Below, in pieces: positions 17,074 through 29,522 of a stretch of DNA of 64,000 nucleotides. Position numbers and translations under genes: made by a program. Source of the stretch: Paenibacillus sp. PL2-23 (lineage in GTDB: Bacteria > Bacillota > Bacilli > Paenibacillales > Paenibacillaceae). Every line of letters begins with the position of its first letter. The stretch's first letter is position 1. Below the pieces are notes generated by a model. The model did no database searches. It was given only the letters and a program-made list of their open reading frames with translations, and was not told the origin of the DNA. The stretch is taken from positions 911,501 to 975,500 of the forward strand of contig NZ_CP162129.1 of assembly GCF_040834005.1 (NCBI RefSeq). The letters are read 5' to 3'.

Positions 17074-18684
17074 TTATTCCTCTTGGCTCTGACGGCCGGG
17101 GTCGCTGCTGCTGGCATGCGCTGGATGTTGATCAAGCGCCTGCAATACCGTACGTTTGATGAGGGCCTTATTCTCGAACGGGATGCCCTCGCTGATGAAG
17201 AGCTTGACGATTTCGGGACCAATGCCGGTGAATATGGTCTCGCAGCCCATTCGCTTCGTGCCGTCGATAATGTCGTTGAACCGACGGATCGCTGCCGCCT
17301 CCAGACCAGTAACGCCTGACAAATCAATAATCAGCGTAGCGGCTCCGCTTCTGCCGACTGCGGCAAGCACTCTGTCTTCAATAGCGGAAGAGCGCGACGA
17401 ATCAATAGGTCCCACCACCGCTGCCATTAACGTTGTTGGGTTGAGCGGGATGATGGGCATAGACAGCTCCTCGACCAGACTGTGGTGGGCGTGAAGGGGC
17501 TCGTTATGATTCTGCCCGAAGCTCATAGCGAGCTGGGACAGGAATTGATCTAAGAGACCGTTAACCCGTTTCTCCAGCGCGAAAAAAAACGCCTTCCCAT
17601 GGAATGCCGACTTGCCCTTGGCGAATTGGTTCAAGCTGGTCCATAACGCACGTCTCACCGCTTGCGTCCAGTTCAGCTTGGATGCCAGCGTCAGTGACTC
17701 TGGAGACCACGTGACGCCTGCTTGTCCCGCGAGCTGGAGCAGCTCCTGCTCTCTGCCGTCCACAACGTGCAGCGCAAGCTGGTAAGCATCCTCAATCAGC
17801 CGACTGTCGCTTCTCAGCTGATCCGCGAGGCTGCCCCGTATGGCCGCCGCCTCCGCAAGCAGCAGCTCTTGGAATGTATCACGATGCTGGAGGAACCATT
17901 CGCGGAGCGTCGCCAGCTCCTTGGCCTCAAGAAGCTCGGGCTGCTCCTGCAGCTCGGCGGTCAGCGGCTGCTCCGACTCTCGAACGCTTCTGCGTCGATC
18001 CCTTGCGAAGGTCAGCGTGAACGTTGTGCCCACGCCTTGCTCGCTGGCTACCTCAATGGAGCCGTTATTCTGATAGATGACGGAATAGACGAAGGCGAGC
18101 CCCATGCCTGTCCCATGCTCCTTGGTTGTATAGAAGGGAGTGCCCAGCAGCTTCAGCTTGTCGGCTGGAATGCCGGAGCCGGTGTCGGACACCTTGATGA
18201 CAATGGTATCCTCCTGCAAGGCATGGCTAATGACGATGGAGCCCTTGCCCGGGATGGCTTCAAAAGCGTTTTTGAGCAGGTTAAAAAAAGCTCGCTTCAA
18301 TTGATTTCTTTTGCCATAAATGAAGGTGCCCGAATGATCCAGAATCGTCGTGACCGCCACTCGGTAGAACTGGTCCTGGAATAGCTGTACGATGGATTCC
18401 AGCTCGACAGTCAGGTCGATGGGCTCGAACGGCTCGTCCAGATCGGGCTTCGACACCTGAAGCAGGTTTTGCAGAACGTCTAGCGCGTTGTTCAGCTCGT
18501 TCTCCGCGATATCGATGTAGCGATGCTCGTTCTTCTCCTTCAGCAGCTGCAAGAAACCTTTGACTGCTGTAAGCGGATTCTTAACTTCATGCGCAATTCC
18601 TGCTGCAATCTGTCCGACGGATGCAAGCTGGCTCAGATGGGCATTGCTGTTCTTGTCTATAGGCAATTGATCGTCGTTATCCAC
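17074..18684 (-). CDS. Histidine kinase fused to an RsbR-like STAS domain
   Basis: About 536 residues from GTG 18684, which sits behind a GGGAGGG site; the frame can extend to a TTG at 18753 without a ribosome site. Soluble, with no membrane segment or PAS domain. HisKA (AAGIAHEVKNPLTAVKGFLQ) is followed by a complete HATPase: N box NLLKNAFEAIPG, G1 VSDTGSGIP, G2 GTGMGLAFVYS. About 180 helical residues resemble an RsbR-type sensory region. The C-terminal STAS domain (IIDLSGVTGLEAAAIRRF, GIGPEIVKLF) is RsbR/RsbS-like, but the positions phosphorylated by RsbT are not Ser/Thr (LEAAAI where relatives have a Thr). It appears to join two-component and stressosome modules in one chain. No response regulator or rsbST lies nearby. 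Confidence 0.8.
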   Translation of the reverse strand: MDNDDQLPIDKNSNAHLSQLASVGQIAAGIAHEVKNPLTAVKGFLQLLKEKNEHRYIDIAENELNNALDVLQNLLQVSKPDLDEPFEPIDLTVELESIVQLFQDQFYRVAVTTILDHSGTFIYGKRNQLKRAFFNLLKNAFEAIPGKGSIVISHALQEDTIVIKVSDTGSGIPADKLKLLGTPFYTTKEHGTGMGLAFVYSVIYQNNGSIEVASEQGVGTTFTLTFARDRRRSVRESEQPLTAELQEQPELLEAKELATLREWFLQHRDTFQELLLAEAAAIRGSLADQLRSDSRLIEDAYQLALHVVDGREQELLQLAGQAGVTWSPESLTLASKLNWTQAVRRALWTSLNQFAKGKSAFHGKAFFFALEKRVNGLLDQFLSQLAMSFGQNHNEPLHAHHSLVEELSMPIIPLNPTTLMAAVVGPIDSSRSSAIEDRVLAAVGRSGAATLIIDLSGVTGLEAAAIRRFNDIIDGTKRMGCETIFTGIGPEIVKLFISEGIPFENKALIKRTVLQALDQHPAHASSSDPGRQSQEE

Positions 18685-18789
18685 TTTACTTCCCTCCCGT
18701 GGTCCTCCATCGACTATGGGTGCCGTCACATTTCTTTCAGTAAAGTATATCAAGCCTGATAGACGCTGGTCTATCTATTTTTTGCGGAT

Positions 18790-19620
18790 TTAGTGCAGCT
18801 TGCGGAACCGATCCGGCGGCATGCCGACCGCCCGGCGGAACGTCGCGGTGAAGTGGCTGACATCCCGAAAGCCCGTGGCGGCGGCTACCGCTTTGACGGT
18901 CAGGCGGGGATCATTTAGCAGCATAGTCTTGGCCTGCCTGATTCGGATATGCAGCAAATAAGCGTAAGGCGTCAGCCCGAACGTCTCGCGAAACAAGGAG
19001 TTCAGCGTGCGCATAGAGACATGGAGCCTGCTCGCCATGCGCTCGATTCCGATGGATGCGTCATCATAGTTGGTCTCCAGCCAGCGTATGAGCGGCTGGA
19101 GCTTGCGGGCGTTGCCGGCAACGGAGCCGTCGGGCTCCGTGTGGCCATATTTCTGCAGATGAATGAGGAAGCGGTACACATCTGTCGAGCCGCCAAGGCC
19201 GAACATATCCGACTCGTCCTCGACGCGCCGCAGCATATCCGCTGGCAGAGTGGAGAGGGGCGATTCGTCCTCCCAATGATAGACGCCGGATTCAAGACCA
19301 AGGGATGCGACGACTGCCTGCGCCGCGGTGCCCCCGAATGTAATATAGAGCGTCTCCCAGCGCTCGGTCAGCGGCTCGTAGTGATGGGGCACATTGGGAT
19401 GGAGGAAGATGCCCTGCCGAACAGGCAGCTTCGTCTCTCCGCCCTGGAATCTTACGGCGCCTTCGCCGGACAAGGTCTGAATCCAGTGGAAGAACGGGTA
19501 GCCGGCCTGTCGGTCCACTAGCGCTTCGTGGGTATTGTCGCCGATGCTCTCGATGTAGAGGGGCAGCGTATTCTCATAGGCGGGGGTCAGCACGAACCGC
19601 CTTCTGGTGACGGATGACAT
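18790..19620 (-). CDS. AraC-family transcriptional regulator
   Basis: About 276 residues starting at ATG 19620, which has a GAGGTGAT site upstream; an in-frame start at 19659 lacks one. The N-terminus is a cupin-like sugar-sensing domain (HHYEPLTERWETLYITFGG, preceded by a proline/histidine-rich strand). The C-terminus has the paired AraC helix-turn-helix motifs (GIERMASRLHVSMRTLNSLF and VKAVAAATGFRDVSHFTATF). It is divergent from the beta-galactosidase gene and 134 bases away, so it most likely controls that gene in response to a galactoside or oligosaccharide. Confidence 0.9.
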   Translation of the reverse strand: MSSVTRRRFVLTPAYENTLPLYIESIGDNTHEALVDRQAGYPFFHWIQTLSGEGAVRFQGGETKLPVRQGIFLHPNVPHHYEPLTERWETLYITFGGTAAQAVVASLGLESGVYHWEDESPLSTLPADMLRRVEDESDMFGLGGSTDVYRFLIHLQKYGHTEPDGSVAGNARKLQPLIRWLETNYDDASIGIERMASRLHVSMRTLNSLFRETFGLTPYAYLLHIRIRQAKTMLLNDPRLTVKAVAAATGFRDVSHFTATFRRAVGMPPDRFRKLH

Positions 19621-22847
<3,227 letters not shown>

Positions 22848-22876
22848 CGCGCCATATATGAACAAAGAACAACAAT

Positions 22877-22918
22877 GAAACTGCCTCCGGCGTTGCTGCC
22901 GGGGCAGTTTCTTTGTTG
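22877..22918 (+). terminator. Intrinsic terminator after lacZ
   Basis: Arms GAAACTGCC (22877-22885) and GGCAGTTTC (22903-22911) with an inner CCGG/CCGG pair, followed by TTTGTTG. Confidence 0.85.
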
Positions 22919-22924
22919 TCGGGA

Positions 22925-23221
22925 GCCGGGGCGGGTGGTGTGAGGAAATAGACGTGCCAGAAACGTCTAAATGTGTTGGGGCGGGTGGTAGCGAGCGAAT
23001 AGACGTGCCAGGAACGTATAAATGTGCTGGGGCGGGTGTTTGTGGGCAAATAGACGTGCCAGGAACGTCTAAATGAGCTGGAGTATGTGTTTTGGAGTAA
23101 ATAGACGTGCCAGAAACGTCTAAATGAGCCGGGGCGGGTGTTTGTGGGCAAATAGACGTGCCAGGAACGTCTAAATGAGCTGGAGTGTGTGTTTTGGAGC
23201 AAATAGACGTGCCAGAAACGT

Positions 23222-23229
<8 letters not shown>
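22925..23229. repeat. Tandem array of six 51-bp hairpin repeats (second family)
   Basis: Six units, five of exactly 51 bp and the first 50 bp. Each contains the inverted pair TAGACGT...ACGTCTA separated by GCCAGAA or GCCAGGA, with a G-rich variable half (GGGGCGGGTGTTTGTGGGC or GGAGTGTGTGTTTTGGAGC). The two variant types alternate in units 3-6. Sequence differs from the 6.3-kb array but the period is identical. The last unit supplies the stop codon of the ThuA-like gene on the minus strand, and a decayed further unit is visible inside that gene's 3' end. Confidence 0.9.
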
Positions 23230-24013
<784 letters not shown>

Positions 24014-24142
24014 GTTAGCTCATTCTCCCGTTGTCTGATGCTGTATCTTATGCTGTTGCCCAGCGATTGTGAGGGTTGAAAGCTACGCGGCGAACATACA
24101 TATGATGTTAAAATGTTATAGGCGAAGGGTGGGGTCAGTGCG

Positions 24143-25789
24143 ATGGAGGATCACGCGGCGAGAAGGGGAGCGGCATGTGAAGGGGCATCCCTGCCAAATA
24201 ACACCGGGCACCAAGGGGACAGTTGGTTCCATCGACCGGATGACAGCTATCAGGTGCCGGGCACGGCCACTGCCATTACTGGCTCTGCTGGCGCTTTTGC
24301 GTGTCCGCCAACGGATCCGGCTCCTTATTTGAACGCATGGGTGCCGCTAACGTCGCTGGATGATATGGCCCAAACGGAATACGATGCGCTAATAATCGGC
24401 TCGGGAATGGGTGGTGGTGCGGCCCTGTGGCGACTCTGTATGCAATGGGCTGGCAGCGGCAGAAGGATCGGCGTCATAGAGCGGGGCGGCTTGCTCCTGC
24501 AGACGCATAGCTGGAATGTGCCAACCTTAAGCGAGGAGCGGGCGGCCAGACTGTTCGTGAATCCCTCCGTGTCGTTCCCAATTGGCCGAACGCTGCCGCA
24601 ATTTGCGGGAGCTCGCGAGGTGTATTCACTTGGCGGCCGAACGCAGTTTTGGGGTACTGTAAGCCCGCGTATCCCCGATTGGGAGCTGGAGGGGTGGCCG
24701 GTTGCCAAGCAGGAGATGGAGCTCTATTACAATATTGCGGAAGAGGCGATGGGCATATCGACGGATTACACCAAGAACTCCACCGTTACGCGTATTGTGC
24801 TGAATCGGCTATGGTCGCGCGGCTATACGGGGGCTGCTGCCACCCCGATGGCCGTGGATACAACGCCTACCGCCTTCGGAGATATCCGCTCAAGTCCGGC
24901 CTTCAGCTCCATCGACTTCATCGCATCCGCGCTGAATATGGATACTGGCTTTGATCTGGCCGTTGGCGCCTACGCCACTCGAATTCTGTTAAGCGGGGGG
25001 CGCGCGATTGGAGCGGAGGCGTACGGACCGGTCGGAAGAGCGCATACGCTTCGTGCCAAAAGGGTAATTGTTGCGACGAGCGCCCTGCAGGCGCCTCGGC
25101 TGCTGCTGTATTCCGGTATTCAGGGCCGGGCGATCGGCCATTATCTGGCGAATCATTCCTTCGTGGTGGGAAATGCCATACTGAACACAACGGGCTTTCC
25201 AGAGGTGGGCGGCGTGCTTGCGGTGCTGGTGCCCCCGACACCATCGAAGCCATATCAGGTGCAGCTTCAAGGCCCGAGCTTATATTATTGGTATCATGAC
25301 CGTCCCAAGCCCGACCAAAGCGAGTGGGCGCTTAATTTCTTTGGCGGCTTCGGTCCCGTTCAGTCCCGTTATGAAAATTATGTGTATCTGGATCCCTCAC
25401 GCCTGGACCCATACGGTGTGCCTCAGATTGGCGTAAGCTTCGCTTACAGTCCACGCGATTTGGCGATCATTGAGCGGATCAAGGCGGATATGCCGCGTAT
25501 AGCGGAGGCGTCCGGCATGGTCCTGGCCGGACCTGACGGCGTGCCCGAGCTATGCGTGCTGCCTCCAGGGGCGGACTTTCATGAGCATGGGACCTTGCGT
25601 ATGGGCTATGATCCCGCTACGTCGGCAACTAATCCGTATGGGCAAATTCACGGAGTGCCGGGCTTGTTCGCGGCGGGCAACAGTGTGCTGCCGTCGCTGG
25701 GTGCCAGCAATCCCTCCGTTACAGCAGCCGCTATGGCTATGCGGACGGCCGACTATATCGCCTTTTCACCAGAGTCATCATGTATGTAG
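24143..25789 (+). CDS. GMC-family oxidoreductase
   Basis: A 548-residue FAD enzyme of the glucose-methanol-choline family. The ADP-binding site is IIGSGMGGG near residue 87. The substrate/active-site region HEHGTLRMG and the C-terminal FAD block (GVPGLFAAGNSVLPSLGASN then PSVTAAAMAMRTADYI) are all present. Residues 1 to about 80 are an unusual low-complexity lead with a Pro/Ala-rich stretch; there is no clear signal or Tat motif. GGGTGGGG lies upstream of ATG 24143, but ATG 24365 (MAQTEYDALIIGSG) would also give a complete enzyme. The substrate is probably an alcohol or sugar derivative and cannot be specified. Confidence 0.85.
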   Translation: MEDHAARRGAACEGASLPNNTGHQGDSWFHRPDDSYQVPGTATAITGSAGAFACPPTDPAPYLNAWVPLTSLDDMAQTEYDALIIGSGMGGGAALWRLCMQWAGSGRRIGVIERGGLLLQTHSWNVPTLSEERAARLFVNPSVSFPIGRTLPQFAGAREVYSLGGRTQFWGTVSPRIPDWELEGWPVAKQEMELYYNIAEEAMGISTDYTKNSTVTRIVLNRLWSRGYTGAAATPMAVDTTPTAFGDIRSSPAFSSIDFIASALNMDTGFDLAVGAYATRILLSGGRAIGAEAYGPVGRAHTLRAKRVIVATSALQAPRLLLYSGIQGRAIGHYLANHSFVVGNAILNTTGFPEVGGVLAVLVPPTPSKPYQVQLQGPSLYYWYHDRPKPDQSEWALNFFGGFGPVQSRYENYVYLDPSRLDPYGVPQIGVSFAYSPRDLAIIERIKADMPRIAEASGMVLAGPDGVPELCVLPPGADFHEHGTLRMGYDPATSATNPYGQIHGVPGLFAAGNSVLPSLGASNPSVTAAAMAMRTADYIAFSPESSCM

Positions 25790-25836
25790 GTTGTGGCGCA
25801 ATGTTTTCGAAGGCTTCTCATTTATAGTTGCAGCGC

Positions 25837-25882
25837 ACAGCCGCCCTTGCAAGCATCCCATTGGAGCTGCAAGGGCGGCTGT
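25837..25882. terminator. Bidirectional terminator between GMC oxidoreductase and sdpI-like gene
   Basis: A perfect 15-bp stem (ACAGCCGCCCTTGCA with its complement at 25868-25882), followed by TTTCG on the plus strand. Confidence 0.85.
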
Positions 25883-25907
25883 TTCGTTGCCAACGTCAAC
25901 CTCAACG

Positions 25908-26519
25908 TTAACGGCGGGATAGGCCCACTAGAGCGGCAATCGTGATCAATGCGAAGCAAGCGATCAGCGATAAAACAATGATCGGAACGTAAGCCTTTGG
26001 CAGGAATGCCGTAACGATGAGCAGAAATCCTGTGACAACCATCAGTCTGCCTTGGAAGCGGGCAAATTTGCGCTGCGAGGCATCGGACAGCCTCGGCCAT
26101 TGTGTCGACCCCTGCGGCATGCGCGGAAGCAGATTGCCGATGATGAGGAACACGCCGCCGACAGCAAATGCGGCCACCGTGAATGGACTGATGTCATAGC
26201 CTAAGTTGAAGGCCAGAATCGCGCCATGAATGGCAAGCAGCAAGAGCGATACAGCGGCAGCGACGGTCGGCATCGCAGCTTCAGCCTTCGCTCGTTTGTT
26301 CTCATCCTTCTCAAAGCGGGCAGTGAATAAGACGGTCCATGCGACAAACACGATCAATACAGGGCTGAGGAACGCGCCGAACGACTTCCTCATATAATTG
26401 TCCGGCTCATTGGCGGCGCTGAAGTGAACGGCCATGTCCGCTGGCAAGCTATCGTATACAAGTAGGCTGGCGAGCAATGCGGCGAAGGCGGAGAAGAGGG
26501 GAATTATCCATTTATTCAT
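25908..26519 (-). CDS. sdpI: SdpI-like integral membrane immunity protein (DUF1648/SdpI family)
   Basis: About 203 residues with six hydrophobic segments. The N-terminal DUF1648-like part (LPADMAVHFSAANEPDNYMRKSFGAF) and C-terminal SdpI-like part (NLLPRMPQ, FQGRLMVVTGFLLIV) match the family in which B. subtilis SdpI confers resistance to the SdpC toxin and sequesters the repressor SdpR. ATG 26519 is chosen because AAAGGA lies 8 bases upstream; the frame extends into the regulator gene. The regulator stops six bases before this start, giving an sdpR-sdpI order as in Bacillus. No SdpC toxin gene was recognised. Confidence 0.85.
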   Translation of the reverse strand: MNKWIIPLFSAFAALLASLLVYDSLPADMAVHFSAANEPDNYMRKSFGAFLSPVLIVFVAWTVLFTARFEKDENKRAKAEAAMPTVAAAVSLLLLAIHGAILAFNLGYDISPFTVAAFAVGGVFLIIGNLLPRMPQGSTQWPRLSDASQRKFARFQGRLMVVTGFLLIVTAFLPKAYVPIIVLSLIACFALITIAALVGLSRR

Positions 26520-26524
26520 GTTCA

Positions 26525-26794
26525 TCATCCTTTCGATTGTTGGAGATCCATCATCCATTTCATGACGTCCTGGAATACCGTTAGATTCAGGGAATAAAGC
26601 ATAGTTTGCCCTTGGCGCTGAACCCAGACCAGCTCAGCCTGCTTCAGAATATTAAGGTGGTTGGAGATGCTGGGCTTTGTCATCTCGAAGTGATCAGCGA
26701 TCTCGCCGGCAGTCAGGTCAGATTGCTTGAGCAGGTCTAGAATTTTGCGCCGTGTCGGATCAGCCAGCGCTTTGAAGGCTTCGTTAATGGACAT
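26525..26794 (-). CDS. sdpR: ArsR-family repressor, SdpR-like
   Basis: An 89-residue winged-helix repressor. The ArsR fold is clear: FKALADPTRRKILDLLK, then the recognition region GEIADHFEMTKPSISNHLNI. No metal-binding Cys motif is present, which fits the SdpR group rather than metal sensors. It is co-transcribed with the SdpI-like gene. A consensus promoter and a perfect inverted repeat lie just upstream (26829-26882), consistent with autorepression relieved when SdpI captures the repressor at the membrane, as shown in B. subtilis. Confidence 0.9.
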   Translation of the reverse strand: MSINEAFKALADPTRRKILDLLKQSDLTAGEIADHFEMTKPSISNHLNILKQAELVWVQRQGQTMLYSLNLTVFQDVMKWMMDLQQSKG

Positions 26795-26828
26795 GGCGTA
26801 GGGTATGCTCCTTTCAACATTTAGTTAT

Positions 26829-26882
26829 TTAGATATTTTTCTAATTAATTAATATTCTAATCCCTGAGGTGTCTCTTGTCAA
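26829..26882 (-). promoter_or_regulatory. Sigma-A promoter and candidate SdpR operator
   Basis: On the minus strand: -35 TTGACA (26877-26882), exactly 17 bases, -10 TAGAAT (26854-26859). Just downstream of the predicted start lies the inverted repeat TTAGA-N6-TCTAA (26829-26844), a good candidate operator because bound repressor would block initiation or clearance. Confidence 0.8.
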
Positions 26883-27491
26883 CAGGGGGATCTGTATCGC
26901 GCAAAAAAAAATTCATTGTAATACTTTCGCCATGTTCCATCTTGGTATGTTCTGGCATGATGAAGAAGGTTAATCGCTTGCTGCAGGGCTCCTTGGCGCG
27001 AACATCCGAACTGTTCCGCAGTGCCGGGCAAGTATGCTCCGGTATGCTGGGCATGCTGCAGGGCGTTAATCCGACAATGTAGTAGTCAATCGCCTTTGAA
27101 GCGAACGCTCGTTACAGAGCACTCGATGTGGGATCGAGCAACTATCCTATTGTGATCTTCGCGGGAACGGCCAGGTGGAGATGTCACTGGGGCTGGCTTG
27201 ACTTAAGTATGCGCGTCTACCGGCATGCCGAGTCGGAGCCTTTGCCTAGTCAGGCATTCCGCCGCTGCGGGCGGGCTCTGCAATCGGCGGCTCTGGGAAA
27301 TGTGAGAGGCCGGCCTGGCAAGGAGACGGGAGGAACAAGATAGAGCGGGATGAAAGCGGCCCCGACTCACCTTGTTCGGGACTTCTCTGCCCTGCCGGAT
27401 GACGCTTCTTATCAGTCGATTCCGCTCAAGCTCGGAGGGACCATTCCCGGCGAATGATCAATCAAACATGAAAATGAGGTGGGTACAGATA
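26883..27491. other. Gene-poor intergenic region
   Basis: About 600 bases with no supported gene. A 41-codon frame (ATG 26957 to stop 27082, MMKKVNRLLQ start) lacks a ribosome site; another from 27128 to 27343 has no family resemblance. A short stem CTCGAT-N5-ATCGAG occurs near 27121-27139. The second half is GC-rich and looks like decayed coding sequence, but nothing could be identified. Confidence 0.4.
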
Positions 27492-28619
27492 ATGAAAAGG
27501 TTATTCAAGACCGTTATCATCAAAAACGATGAGCGTGGCCTGTTATTTGAGAAGGGCAGCTATGTCAAGCTGCTTCGCCCGGGGGTATATCGACTGGCAG
27601 TTTGGTCGGGACGAGATGTTATTGTAATGGATACAGCCAAGCCGTTCGTGGTGAAGGGCAAGGACCTCAGCGTCTTTCGGCATGATACCGAACTGCTAAA
27701 TGAGCTTAGTGTCGTGGATGTGGAGGATCATGAATATGCGCTCCATTACGAAGACGGGCGATTCATTTCGCTGCTGACTCCAGGGGCTTATGCGTTCTGG
27801 AACACGCTGAAGCGGCACACCTTCAAGCTTGCTGACATTCGTGAGCCTGAGCTATCGAAGGAGATCGGCGCATCGGTGCAGCCTAAGCTTATGGCCTACT
27901 GTACGATGACGGAAATCGCAAGCTACGAGCGGGGATTGCTTTTCTTCAACAACGTGTTTCAGAGAGAGCTGGAGCCGGGCAAATATTATTTTTGGAAAGG
28001 ACCAGTCAGTGTGCAGGTGAAGATTGTCGACCTGCGACGTCAGCAACTTGATATGACGGGTCAGGAGATGATGACCGAGGATAAGGTTACGCTGCGGTTG
28101 AACTTTGTCTGCCAATACCGAATAACGGATCCCCTAAAGTCACTTGAAATCAGAGGCTTTGAGGAGCAGGTATACATCATGCTGCAGCTTATTCTGCGCG
28201 AATATGTGGGCACGCTAAGGCTGGACGATTTGCTGCGCGTGAAGCAGGGGGTTGGGACGTATGTACTTGAGAAACTCAGCGAGAAAAACGAAACGTTCGG
28301 CGTTGAGTTCCTGTCCGCAGGTGTCAAGGATATTATTCTGCCGGGCGAGGTGCGTGACATACTCAATACGGTACTGCTAGCGGAGAAGAAGGCCCAGGCT
28401 AATCTTATCACGCGCCGAGAGGAGACTGCTTCGACCCGGAGCTTGCTGAACACGGCGAAGCTGATGGAGGAGAACGGCACGCTGTACCGGCTCAAGGAGC
28501 TGGAGTTTCTTGAGAAGATTTGCGACAGGATCGGCAGCATATCCCTGACAGGCGGCGGTAATATGTTGGAGCAGTTGAATTCTTTCTTAGGCGCAAAAGC
28601 TGAACAAGGCAAATCATAA
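27492..28619 (+). CDS. SPFH/band 7 (slipin-like) protein
   Basis: About 375 residues from ATG 27492, which follows AATGAGGTGGG; the frame runs upstream to 27372 without a ribosome site. The N-terminal half has two similar beta-rich units (ERGLLFEKGSYVKLLRPGVY near residue 13, SYERGLLFFNNVFQRELEPG near 150), the second leading into the band 7 domain (VDLRRQQLDMTGQEMMTEDK, VTLRLNFVCQYRITDP). A Glu/Arg-rich helix follows and the end is short. Unlike most slipins there is no N-terminal membrane anchor, so it may be peripheral or form cytoplasmic oligomers. Eoslipin-type genes usually accompany a membrane protease; none is adjacent. A strong terminator follows. Confidence 0.8.
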   Translation: MKRLFKTVIIKNDERGLLFEKGSYVKLLRPGVYRLAVWSGRDVIVMDTAKPFVVKGKDLSVFRHDTELLNELSVVDVEDHEYALHYEDGRFISLLTPGAYAFWNTLKRHTFKLADIREPELSKEIGASVQPKLMAYCTMTEIASYERGLLFFNNVFQRELEPGKYYFWKGPVSVQVKIVDLRRQQLDMTGQEMMTEDKVTLRLNFVCQYRITDPLKSLEIRGFEEQVYIMLQLILREYVGTLRLDDLLRVKQGVGTYVLEKLSEKNETFGVEFLSAGVKDIILPGEVRDILNTVLLAEKKAQANLITRREETASTRSLLNTAKLMEENGTLYRLKELEFLEKICDRIGSISLTGGGNMLEQLNSFLGAKAEQGKS

Positions 28620-28621
28620 GG

Positions 28622-28654
28622 AACGGGCAGGCTTGGCGGCCCGTTTCTTTTTTT
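28622..28654 (+). terminator. Intrinsic terminator after SPFH gene
   Basis: Arms AACGGGC (28622-28628) and GCCCGTT (28639-28645), followed by TCTTTTTTT. Confidence 0.85.
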
Positions 28655-28744
28655 CTGCCCAGAGGCGGTACCCTTATCCAGAGTAGGTGCGCTAGATAAG
28701 ATGTGTTACACTGTGAGCAAATTACGATACGAGGAGGAATAGGC

Positions 28745-29416
28745 ATGAATGATGAGGCTATCCATTCCGTGGCCTATCAGCCCCAATTCAATGAAGCGCG
28801 CACGGCAACCTTCGGAATGGGCTGCTTCTGGAGCCCAGAGGCGTTGTTCGGCCAGCTGCCCGGCGTGATCCGCACGCGAGTGGGCTATGCGGGTGGCCAA
28901 GCGGAGAGTCCGACCTACCGCGAGATGGGCGATCATACGGAGACCGTGCAAATTGTATATGATCCGGGTCTGCTGACTCTTCCGCAGATTGCCAGCCTCT
29001 TCTGGGATAGCCATAAGCCTGCGAACATCAATGATTACAAGGGCAGGCAATATCAATCGCTGTTCTTCTACGAAGACGACGCGCAGCGAGCTGACATCGA
29101 GAGTGTGCTTGAGTTTCGAATGAGTCGAGGACTGGAGCGGCCGGATACGGAAATAGCTTTGCTGGAGGCGTTTTACCCCGCGGAGGAGCGCCATCAGAAA
29201 TATTATTTGAAGCGATTCCCCCGTGCCATGGACATGCTGCTCGTCTGGTACGGGAACGAAGCGGCACTGAACGGGGCCACGCTTGCCGCGCGATTGAACG
29301 GGCTGGCCAAGGGATACGCCAACATGGAGCGAATTAAACGGGAAGTCGCGGGCTGGCCGATGAACGAGGAGGAGCGCTCCGCTATTCTGGAAGGAATCTC
29401 TCGAATCAAGTGGTGA
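28745..29416 (+). CDS. msrA: Peptide methionine sulfoxide reductase MsrA
   Basis: A 223-residue enzyme that reduces methionine-S-sulfoxide in proteins using thioredoxin. The catalytic motif GMGCFW places the nucleophilic Cys at residue 27, and downstream blocks VGYAGG, PTYREMGDHTE and NDYKGRQYQS are conserved. The start at 28745 is backed by GAGGAGGAA; the frame reaches upstream to 28703. A C-terminal extension of about 60 residues (from roughly YGNEAALNG) goes beyond the minimal MsrA core. There is no fused MsrB domain. The next gene is a Mn catalase, making a short oxidative-defence neighbourhood. Confidence 0.93.
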   Translation: MNDEAIHSVAYQPQFNEARTATFGMGCFWSPEALFGQLPGVIRTRVGYAGGQAESPTYREMGDHTETVQIVYDPGLLTLPQIASLFWDSHKPANINDYKGRQYQSLFFYEDDAQRADIESVLEFRMSRGLERPDTEIALLEAFYPAEERHQKYYLKRFPRAMDMLLVWYGNEAALNGATLAARLNGLAKGYANMERIKREVAGWPMNEEERSAILEGISRIKW

Positions 29417-29522
29417 ACGCCAAGTGCCGACTTGCGCAATGAAGTGGTTAATATAGCATAAAAGAAACAGTCCCAGGGGAAATTACCTTCTGTCCCATAC
29501 CATGACAGGAGGTCGGTTCCAT

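Noticed and set aside
27128-27343. 71-codon open frame
   Set aside because: No ribosome site, no recognisable family, and composition typical of non-coding GC-rich sequence.
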